Source: Pocillopora verrucosa
Taxonomy: Eukaryota > Cnidaria > Anthozoa > Scleractinia > Pocilloporidae
Direction of reading: 5' to 3'
Assembly (NCBI RefSeq): GCF_036669915.1
Contig: NC_089325.1
Coordinates: 3,666,683 to 3,730,682, forward strand
DNA length: 64,000 bases
Position 1 is the stretch's first letter. Every line of letters begins with the position of its first letter. Positions 37,235-48,200 of this stretch are shown in pieces. The notes below the pieces were generated by a model, which saw only the letters and a program-made list of their open reading frames with translations, was not told where the DNA came from and searched no databases. The position numbers and the translations under genes are program-made.

Positions 37235-40200
37235 CTAAGACTTTTCTTTCTTTGCTTGAAACTCGATCCAATCTGATTCAACTTCTGGAAACAGCGGAAT
37301 AGCTGAAGACACGATATCATCAAACTGAAGTATCTTAAAAGTGGAAAACCCCGATCTGTTAGGAAACAATGTTTGAATTTCTTTTAGCAAGACATTGCAT
37401 TATTTACATTACATCTATCTGGGATTTCAATTCCAACGTTCGAGAAAATTCTTTGTTTCATTGTTCGCAGACTTTCTGGCTGAGTAGAGTAGCTAAGTTC
37501 TTTCACGCGAGGAGAAGACTACTCATAGATTTTCTACAAATTTGACAAATTTTCCCTTAATGGACAAGTTCAGAAATTTATATGTCAGTTTTTGGACATA
37601 AGGACTTCTCAAAGTGTCACTTTGTCTTGTATCGATACTTCCTCTGAAAACTAGTTGTGTAAATCTTCTTTGAGCAGTTAAGAAAATGCCGTTTCTTTCT
37701 TCACTCTTGGCTCCACTTTCATCAGGGAAAGTGGGAGATAAAAGTTTGGAGACAGATTGAATGTTGCGATAATAGATAAAAAGAGACGAAAACAATTTTG
37801 CAGGTGAAACAAGTGTAAAAATCGCACGAGGGCTGTGCCTACATTTTACCATTACGTGTGTACGCGGACATGAGTCAGCTGTTTAGTTCGCACCTTGTTT
37901 CCTTGTAGGTTGTATGTGAAGGACCTAAAGCGACTGCCACTTGGTGCTGAATGAAAAATAAACGGCCATAAAAATAAGATTTAACAAAACAGCAATACCT
38001 TAGTTTGTGGTAATAACAACACAACGTTAGACGTAATTAAACTTCATAATTTTTTTTAATATTACCAAGTCATCGAGTTTGGTTTCTTCAAACAGCCATC
38101 CGTCCATTTCGTCTTCATCAAGGAAAAAATTTGTATCGGATGTCACATTCTAAAAAATTAAAAAAAACACATTCTTCGTTTGAGCTCTTAATATCGGTAA
38201 TTTTTTTTCTCTTTGCTGTACAGGTATCAGGAATGCGACTGAACAGGAACTGTAAGTAAGAGCAGAACAAACCTGAGGAGACAGCTCTTTGGTATTTATC
38301 TGGAATTCAACAGACTGTAAATCACGTCCTATACCAGTCCCTGTAGCTTTTACGTAACTTTCTTTCAGACACTGGAAAAGAAACGAAACGTTAGACCAAT
38401 CGAATTTCTAGAAAAAACTGCTAAAGTCAGCAGAATATTACACCAACGAAAGAGAAACTTGACATTAACGTCCCTTTTAAGTGTAATTTTGTTTTCCAAA
38501 TACGCCTTACTTCATGTCTCACTTGAAACGCAACAACGACAATTTTGGACGTCTTCGCGGAAATTTTGAAACAATGTAGCAGTTAATTTTAATGTTTCCA
38601 GGCTTACGGAATTCAAATTGGAAATAGCTCTAACAAACACATCTTCTTCTGTCTGACATTGAAGTGCGCTATGAGGCTGTGATCTCACAATTAACATTTA
38701 AAATAGTACATCTACGGGATTTAAATCTTAAAAGAGTTTGAAAACATCTTTATTTGTTATATGCATCATTAATAATAAATAACTTTAATTTCCCACAACA
38801 GCTCTCGGCGCCTTTAAACTGAAACATTATCAGTGTTTCGGCACGAGGTATACTTCGCGCGAGGGATTCTTTGCCCGCGGGAAAGTATGTGGCCGTTGGC
38901 AACGCGAGCCCGCGAGAAGTCTGCAAAGGGGCTGGCTCTGATTGTTATTAGTGCCAGATCCCCGACTCGACACATCTTCCCGCCGGCGGGGAAACGCGCG
39001 TCCAGCAGCGCTTATAATAAGGACCTGCTCGCAAGCTGAGTGAAACATACCCAGTGTCTGTAAAACATCTGCAGTTGATTCCATTCGGAAGGCTGAGATT
39101 TGATTGTTTGCCATTCATATCCAGTAAACTGCTTACGCATGGTGTGAAAAAATCCAGGCACAGTAGAAGAAGCTTGAAGATAGATAATTTTGAAACTTAA
39201 ATTAAATGTTGTTTCAGAAAAATTTTGAAGGAGGGCTAAGTTTTTGCAAAGTTGAGGCTGAAAATGTTTTTAACTTACATGGGTATGTTGTTTTCATTAC
39301 ATCAACACCAACTAGAGGAGAAAAACAATTTTGGTACTGTTTAGTATTTGATGGCCAAAAAACAGTACAGTCATCAAGACTTATGAAGGAGGGTGAGATT
39401 GTGGCTTCACTTAAGACTTTAATCTATACCTGAAAGCTAACTTTCATATTAATAAGGGCTGACAAATGAAAAAAAATTATGTATCAATTAATCATTAACC
39501 CTTTACACCCCAACATCAATATGCAAGTTCTCCATACTTATTTCAATACATTTAATACATTTTCTCTGGTACCGACAAGGAGAATTTGTTTGAAAATCAC
39601 TTCTTAAATGGGTGATCATTTCCTTTATTCTCATACCCTACACATTTGATTAGAGGGTGATATTGTAAGGAGAAATTAGAAGCCAGTTTCTCTTAGAAGT
39701 TAAAGGTTTAAGCGATCATAGAGAAATGAAGCATACCTTGTGATTCAGGCTCTGCAGCTAACACAGTGAACTCTCCCTGTAACAAACAGAAGTGAGATCA
39801 AATACAACAAATCAAATACTGCTCAATACCATAAACCCTCTCTTAACACTCCAGGATAATAAAGTTGACCTTCATTCTTTTTTTTTAAGTGGCTCTTTCT
39901 TTGGAGATACTCCTCCAACATATGGGTTGGTCAATTTTGGCAAGAAAACCACTGAGAAACCAATGAGTCTAATGATCTCACTTATCTTCTTACTTATACC
40001 ATAATGACCCAGTAGGAATGACACCACTTGTCAATAGAGATTATGAAAATAACCTATCAGTGGCACTTCTGCGGCTTCATGTCTTAGACACCTGTCATTT
40101 ATTAGAGAGGGGTGGAGAGAGAACTATTGCAAATAGGGGAAGGGTGATTACTTTTTATGCAACCCAAAAGGGGAGGGTCACATAATTTTTTAAAAGCTTA

Positions 40201-41986
40201 ACATGGGAAGGTTCATAACTTCCTTGGATCACACAAGGGGAAGAATTAGAGTTTCTTTTTTGAAAGAAATTGGGAGAGGGTGCACAAAAACTGCATCTAA
40301 TAACACCCCTTCCCCCTCCCCCTCCTAAAAATGACAGGTCCCTTGGAGCAAAGCTCTGAGTGATGTTTTTATTAGGATAAATAATTGCTCTGAATACTGC
40401 CAACCAATCAGCTCCAATGTTCTAATCAATGTTAGTAATTTATAAATGACATATAACCACACAATATCATACAGGTACACAACCTGATGAGATATGTTGA
40501 AGTTAAACTTTCTCTGTGATGGTTCCATAGGATCATTGGCCTATGAGAGACAAACAAAAACATAATTTTGATTTTACAGTGAAATGGTTTGACTCTAGGG
40601 GAAGGAATTTAGGTTTTAAAATGAGCTTACTTACCAAGAAAGGCTTTCCCTTCTCTGTTCGTTTCAGTATCACCTCATCATAAGGAATCTTTGTGAAGTC
40701 ACTGATCACTTTTCTCATTAGAAGTCTTCCAATCTACCACAAAAAAAAAATATAGTTAACATAACATGATTTTCCGCTATAATTTGTGCTAATAAACAGA
40801 TTGACTTACAGTTCTACTAATGCAGGGCTTTGAGCTCAGACTCTAGTTATTGAGAGATGTACTATGAGTGGAAGGTACCTTGCCAAAGAAAACTGCACTA
40901 TGACTTTGTCAGGGTTTGAAGTCAGGCTTTTGCATATGGAATCCAGTACAAGAAACATCAGCTCAAAACATCTCCCACAATGAAAACGATTTACCAGTAG
41001 GATGGGTTGAAATGTGGCTACTTACCAGAGCTGATTTAGCATCTTTCTTGAAGACAAAATTCATTATTCTTCCTTTCTCTTCTGTCTGCAAACAAGATGT
41101 CCCTAGTAGCCATTCCTGAAAATTTCCAAACATTTAAGGTACTTAGCATTAACCTACTTTTTGCCTGAACATCAGTCAGTATTTTCTCCCTGCTCTTCTC
41201 TATGTTTCTTTTGGTATTGGCAAGGAGAATTTGCTTAAAAACCAAGAGCTTTTTTAGTTGGTGATAATTTTCTTTATTCTCACAACCTCAATGGTTGATT
41301 CACCAGTGATTGTAGGGAGAAATTAGATGATAGTCACTCTTAAGGGCTAAAAGGTTAATTACAAGTTGCACATACATACTAGCCAGCCACCCAAAGCTGC
41401 ACTTATGAGAATCACAGAGTGACTGGAGGCTCTGGTTCCTCTGGATGCTAAACTCTTAAAAGCTTTCATCAAAGCAAATTATACAAGTCAGCCATGGACT
41501 TAATTTAGATACCAATAGCAGTTATGGGGGGGGGGGCAGGGAAAGGAATCAACACTGGAGGTACTGATTTCTTTATTCTCTTGCGGTAATATTAATTAAT
41601 CTAAGCATAACGTGCATTGATATCTTAATTAAATTTGTGTCAATGTTATATGATCGACCATGCTGTTCGTAGAATAAGTTTCCCTCGGGAGGGGGGGGGG
41701 AATGGTGGGGTTTTTAGAGGTAGTTGGGAATAGTGGTGGGTTTAATATTTATACCGGTATATCCTCTCTTGAATAATGGTTTTTAACACGATTTCTTCGA
41801 CCGAAAAATATGTTAAGTCTAATGACAGAACATCAAATAGGAAGCCAGTGGGTAAACACTATTTTCTTTTAATAGAACGCAAACGAGTTTTCCTGGAATA
41901 TAAAATCGTAACCTCACCTTTCTAGTTGGTTTCCACGCACCAGATCTGAAAGCGAGACGAACACCTTCCATAAGCGGAAAACGCAT
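37235..41986 (-). CDS. AASDHPPT: L-aminoadipate-semialdehyde dehydrogenase phosphopantetheinyl transferase, 11 exons, 288 aa
   Basis: Cytosolic Sfp-type enzyme that moves 4'-phosphopantetheine from CoA onto acyl-carrier domains (fatty acid synthase, mitochondrial ACP, aminoadipate dehydrogenase). Exons: 41986-41918, 41115-41026, 40733-40635, 40540-40484, 39776-39737, 39311-39279, 39172-39051, 38371-38273, 38149-38066, 37946-37894, 37355-37235; every junction keeps phase. The vertebrate enzyme is about 309 aa. Key signatures are RTEKGKPFL, FNFNISHQGEFTVLAAEP, the metal-binding GVDVMK (Asp122) and WCLKES (Lys173-Glu174). The C-terminal stretch FKILQFDDIVSSAIPL matches the vertebrate tail. Head-to-head with VPS36. 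Confidence 0.95.
38836..39035. repeat. GC-rich block inside AASDHPPT intron 7
   Basis: About 200 bp of clearly higher GC, with many CpG (GCGCGAGGGATTC, CCCGCGGGAAAG, CCCGCCGGCGGGG), directly downstream of exon 7 in an otherwise AT-rich intron. The short frames across it have no support. It may be an inserted repeat. Confidence 0.4.
39490..39712. mobile_element. Dispersed MITE-like repeat
   Basis: Reverse-oriented member of the family at 19019-19203: it starts TTAACCCTTTACACC, contains GACAAGGAGAATTTGTTTG and GATCATTTCCTTTATTCTCA, and ends AGAAGTTAAAGG. Intronic in AASDHPPT. Confidence 0.55.
41130..41358. mobile_element. Dispersed MITE-like repeat
   Basis: Same family as 39490-39712. Shared words are GGCAAGGAGAATTTGCTT, TTTCTTTATTCTCACAACC and TGTAGGGAGAAATTAGATG. 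Intronic in AASDHPPT (intron 1). Confidence 0.5.
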
Positions 41987-42239
41987 TTAATATAACACGG
42001 TCACAAGTAAATCTAGGTGAGCATTTCACCGGACGAGCACCAAATTTCTCTTTTGTCAGCAATACAAAAACTCTATCGTTCTTCCGCCATATTTTTGTAT
42101 TCCCTACATAACAGATACACTAATGATAAGCGTTACCGCTGGAAATCATTGTGCTGGCGGCAAAACATGGCGGAGCCTAAGTGTGAGGATAGGCAATCTT
42201 GAATCGTTGGGAAATTGCGAGAGAATTTCTGGGTAGATT
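41987..42239. promoter_or_regulatory. Short bidirectional promoter between AASDHPPT and VPS36
   Basis: Only 253 bp separate the two start codons, which point away from each other. Both genes are broadly used housekeeping genes, so a shared promoter is the simple reading. Transcription starts were not located. No TATA box was evident. Confidence 0.6.
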
Positions 42240-45200
42240 ATGGATAGGTTTAGCTGGACATCTTCATCTAGTACGTGTGTCTTTCCAGGCGAGTCAGGAG
42301 TTCACCAGCAGTCTGGTATCAGAATATACGACGGAGACAAAAAGGTAGAAATGAATGAACAATAAACTACAAATCATTTCTTGCTGAAACATCAATCTTA
42401 ACTACCTTTCTTTGGTTTCATTTTTGAGCAGACAACGTTTGAGAATGGTTCTCTTAAGCTAACAACACACAGAATAGTATGGGATGACCTAGATCAACAG
42501 GTAAGGCGCAAGTAATTGTAAACTTGAAAATCTTCAGAGGCCTAGGAGCACAGGGTGAACTTAAAAATCTCTAGAGGAACACGTACAAGGTGCGCACTCT
42601 CGACGCTTTTAGGTTCAGTTTCTAAAACCCTTTTCAGTTCTCCTTTACTGTTATTAAAAATTGCCCTTTATATCAACTTCTTATCATTCATAGCTACAGG
42701 AAATAGCTAAAAACAAGAAATACAATAGATAAAAGGCATGATTTTCTTTTGGTGAAAAATCTTCTTTCCCACTGCTGTGATCTTTGTTCCACTGCCAGAC
42801 CTGGTATCTCATTTGGGTTGAGAGTCTAGTTGATTGTGTTCCCTGTCCTGTGAGATTTTCTCTGGGCTCTCAGGTTTTTCTGAGTGTGACAAGTAAATCC
42901 ATTTGGATTTGACCTGGTTTCAAGGCTAAATGTCATCTAATTATTTAGAGTTTACTCAATTGTGACTATCCCTCATCCAGTGTTTGAATTTTAACAAATT
43001 TAATTGTATAATTACTTTAGGCTTATTCCCCATGCCTAGGAAAGTTTGTTTTATTTTGTTGTTGTTATTGTTTATTTTGCTCAGGACAGAGCCATAGCAG
43101 TGCCACTTTCTCTTGTAAGCAAAGTAGAAGAACAATCTTCTGGCTTCATGAGCAGGTTTGTGATCAATTTTTTTAGGAATGAACTTAAAATTATAAAACA
43201 TTTTCTCCTTGGTCTTAGGAAAATAGTGCTAAATTAGCAGAGTTCAGTGGCAGATCCATAAAATCCTGAAAATAGGACCAAAGATATTATGGTTACAGTA
43301 CATGGTCCCCCAGATTGAAATAAAATCTTCAAATTTATTTATTTTGCACATAGAGTTGAGTTAAAATTATATTATTTAAATATAACTTTTATCAATTATG
43401 TGAATATCTATTTGTTGTATTTCATTTTTTTTCTTAAACAGTGCTAAAGTGGCTGTAAGTCTTCACCCTCCTCCAGCTAACAAGGAACCTGGACCATGTG
43501 TCTCCAGTCCATATGGTTGTGTCAAGTTTTCTTTTAAGCAAGGAGGCCATTCAGAGGTAGAATACTCAAGATGGTAACTTTAAGACACAGTTGGAGGAAT
43601 CACCTTTTAGAAACTTTTCTCTGTATAAATTAACCCCTATTTTAGAGTTTTCTGTAGCAATTGACATCTCATTTATGAAAAACTCTTCATAAATTATTTT
43701 ATATGAAATATAAGATTTTTCCAATCATGAATCTCTTTAATCAATGTAACCTTAATGATTAGGCAGAAAGATTCCCATTGGGGAGTCCTAATGAAGATAT
43801 TGTATTGTATGGTACTCACTGAAAATAATTTTTTGATTAACACAATTGATTGGATAAGTGAATAAAGAATTAGGGGACTTTTAGAGGTTTAAGGAACCAG
43901 AGCAAAATTTATTTTCCCTTGTAATGCTTTTCTAAGTGGTTGACTCTCTTTTGTGTATCTGTTTCATTCCATTTAGTTCTTTGCTCGTTTGATGGAACAA
44001 GTTAATAAGAGGTCATGGATGCAGCAAAGTGCACAGCAATCATCTAGTAGCACAGCAGGAAGAGGACTGGTAAATAGAGATACAACAGTACAGTACAGCT
44101 CAGATATACGTTAACCAAATAATTCATACAAAATGAGCCAAAAATTGAATGCAAGTGCAAAAGAAAAAGAAATGTGCATCAAAATTTCACATAAGCATGA
44201 TACATCTATCTATACATGAGGTAGGCCTTTTGTTTTTCTATTGTTGATTGTGTATTGTTTTAAAGAATAGGCTATAATCTGATAGCACTAAAATACTAAA
44301 CAGCTACCAATGACAAGTAAACTTGTTAGTTTCAAGCACTGTTCAAACTGACCTTCCTGATATGCTGTTACATACTCTGAATTTATAAACGAGTTATCAA
44401 TTTTGACCAGAACTCTTCTATTAAAATAGCTATTTCTCACTTTGTAAAAAAACCCATCTGTTGCAACAGCTTGGGAATGTGTAGGAAGATTACTTTGTTC
44501 GGTGTTCAAGACCACTTATCTGCTTCTCTCCCTCTTCCAGAATCGTCCCAGAGGAGTTGGAGGAATTGTGGGCATTGAAAGAAAACTAGAAGAGAAATCC
44601 AAAGAGACTGATAACTATATTCAAAAGGTAAGTATAATTAATAAAGGGTTGTTCTGAAAGGGACTTCTGCACTCAAGATTCTCTCCTGACATTTTCTGTT
44701 ATTCCATTGTGAAACACAAGGAGAAGGAGATGTTGCATCAAAATTCACCAAGGCTTTATTCTGTGTACTCCTTTTACTGAAGTACTAGTGCAATATGTTT
44801 TAAAACCAAGCTAGCTTGAACTTGCTAAGGGGCACAAAAAGGGGCAAAAAAAGTGCTTGTCAATGAGGGTTTGATGAAGCTTTGTGTTAACTGAGTTTGG
44901 GTGAACAAGATTCTATTTTGTTAATGTATGACTTATGTCATGTTCTTCTAAAATCATTAATTGAATCAAATTGAAGTTAGGATATTTTTGATTAATGTAA
45001 TATGTTCTTTATTTCACCTCAGATGGTGATAAAATATGATCTAACATTTTTCCACTGACACATTTTGTGCTAGTTATTCAATGCATCTCTTTTTCTTTTG
45101 AATGTTACTTCAGGCTTTTAAAGACTTGGATGCATTAATGGAGAAGGTATACTTATTTAATTTTCATACAATATTCTAAACAATGCCGAACAAAGTGTGC

Positions 45201-48200
45201 AGTAACACTTCACTTGTAGGTTGTACTTAAAAACTTTAGATTGTCCAAATATCCTGGGTTATAAACTCTTGCTGTTGCTGGATAACCCTTTCATTCCTAA
45301 GATCTGAATATCAATTCTCTGTTCTGTATTCCTTACATTCTTCATAATTTTAGGTCTGAGGATTTAATGTTAAATCACAGCATATCCCTCACTTGATATG
45401 TTTTGTTGTTCTCAAGGCGTTTCTGCTTGAAAATATATTGATAACTAAGCATAAAATTACTTTTGGTCATCCCTGGCAGTGAAACAGATAACAAAGAGCT
45501 ACCACTGTTGATGTTTAGTTTTGTTTTCTAAGAGGGGACACCTGCAATTCTATTTGCAAAAAGTTATGGTTGATGTTAGGGGGATCTGATTGGGTTGTTT
45601 TAAATAATTATCATGAAATTTATGTTTGTGCTGGATTTTTAACAGGCCAAGGAAATGGTTGCCATTGCTGATAAAGTAGCTTCCAAATTAGAAGAGAAAA
45701 AGGGTGCAATCACTGAAGATGAGGTAATTAACTACTTAAATCTCTGTCATTTGTTATTCTCCTTATTGTCTGCTAAACAATTCTTATGATTTTAGTTCTG
45801 AGAATTTAGTGTTGGACCAACTGGTAATCCCCTAATTGATATCTTTCTGTATTCTCATCACTTGTCTCCTTGATATTGTGTTGATATTATAACAAGAAAT
45901 TCTTTTGTGGTCATGCATGGGAGTTAAAGGTTCAAGTGGTTTCTGTAAAGGTGAAACTCAACAAGTTAGTTTCATCTTGTCAAGACTTAGGTCTGTACTA
46001 GTCTCATCTGCACTTATCTGGAAAAAGAAAAATGACTAAAATGATTAATAATCTGTTCACTTTGAAACAAGCTTTTGCTGCATTAGCCTCCTTCACTGCC
46101 AGACTTTTGGGTAAATTCGGCTATAGAGAAGACTATTAGTGAAATGGAAGTATCCAACACTCTGGCCTCAAACTTGTTTGTATATATTACACAGTTCATT
46201 TTTCATTTCAGTGACTAGTTTTTACTGGGAGTAGAATGAATTGATTGTAAGTTCACTCTACTCCCAGATTGTAAGATTGTTACTTTTTGATGAAGTTTTT
46301 TATTTTGTTTATTTCAGACAGTTACATTCAAGTCTTACCTCCTCAGCATGGGAATAGCCAATCCAGTAACAAAGTAATTTTATGTTATTCATCAGTTAAA
46401 GTGCTTTTTGATTTAGTGCTGTAAAACCCAACCCAAAGTTATCAAATAAATACCTCTAAGAGCCAATGAGAACTCAAAGAAAAACCGACCAAACTGCTAA
46501 AAGTGTGGGAAAACGGGGGTGACCTAGGCGTGGATTGCTTTAGTTTTGCATGTGATTGGTCGAGAGAGAGAGGCATGAGTTTTCTGGACCAATCACAGCA
46601 ATCAAGGATTACTTCCTACTCTCCATTGAAAATTGCCTATGAATCATTATTACATCTAATTTAATTGAATCGTCACACTAGTTAAGTAGATGAGAGGGTC
46701 TTTTTTAAAAATAATTACAGCACAGTTTCACAGACTGAGCACAGCAAAAAATACACAGGCAATTCTCTTACTTGGCGCTTAATTGAAAAATATTCATACT
46801 CTTAATGTCTTTTAAGGGAGACACATGGTTCAGGTGCAAGTTATCATAAAGAACTCGCTAAAGAACTGGGAACATTCTTACAAAAAATCATTACGGTAAG
46901 ATGTGTACCGCAACCTTTCATTTCCTGGTGCTTTAGACTTGATTTCAACTATTCAAGCCTGTTCTTGGGGAAGATTAAATAATGACAGTGGTATTTGCGA
47001 TCTTGGTAGTGAAAGTTTTATCAAACTTTTAACGTACTTAGTAACTTGGTGCATACATGAAGTCTTTACATGCGTTTGACCCAGGTGCAAATTCTGTCAT
47101 TGATTCGGAAGATGGAACCAAAAATAGATCACACTTCATTTGAAATGTTTATTATTATTATCATTGAAGGACGAAGGAGGCATGATGACGCTGACCGATG
47201 TATACTGCAGATTCAACAGAGCAAGAGGAATGGAGGTTTGTGTTGGTTTGTGTGTGGTTCGTTTTGCGTAAACTGCATCATAACAGGAGCTGTTGACAGA
47301 AGTAATTTTTTAGGCCATGCGTAACCACTTTAAGGTTGAAGAAGACTACAAAAGGTTTGCTTTGTAAGATAGAAACATATAAACCAGAGAGGTACAAGGA
47401 TGGCGAAGGATGGAGAGGGTTAAAATGAATAATAACTCTGAACGAGTATTTCTTTCATTTAAATATATTTTTCATATATACACCTATTCATGATCGAGTT
47501 CGGTCAGGGTAGGGAAAGAAATGCATGCCTTCATGGCGATCGGTAAAACCCACAAAAAACTAAACATTTTGAACAAGGAATACAATACTAGTTAAATCTG
47601 AACTTCAGGGCAGAAGGTGAAGCTTTTATTTTTCTGGTCACGATGTTTTTGAAGTGTATTTAGTCATTGTTTTAGTTGTGATATTCTTTCGTCAGCTTGT
47701 TTCCCCCGAAGACTTAATAAATGCAGCCAACATGTTTTCCGCTGTGAATATTCCACTGAGGTGAGCTGTGCTGTCATCTCATTTTAATCCGGTGATTTAC
47801 TGTTGTGAAGAAAATTTATATGTTACCCGCTTGAAGGAGTTTAAGTGTTTATAGATACGTGTTTATATCGTCAGAAGAAGCGCAAGCTTTTATTCCTGCC
47901 TGTCTTGATAAGATTTGACTTTCGTCCTATTTTAAACGAATCACTCTGTATGAATTCCATATAGTCACAGTCACTGATTCAACAGTTCACGGGTTTATTA
48001 CGAACCAACATATTGACCAGCTCCCTGGTAGCTTGGGAGCTCAGATGGTAGAGCACTGCACCGGTATCGCAGAGGTCATGCATGGCTTCTGCTTAAGTAA
48101 TGTTCATTACTGCGAAGATCGCTTCCATATTCAATATTACGCTATTGTTCGTGCGACGAGCATTTCTCATTCATTCGACGGACTAAGCCGGAAAAGAGTG

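Noticed and set aside
37523..37852. 109-codon minus-strand open frame
   Set aside because: It lies inside an AASDHPPT intron, with no recognised motif or splice support.
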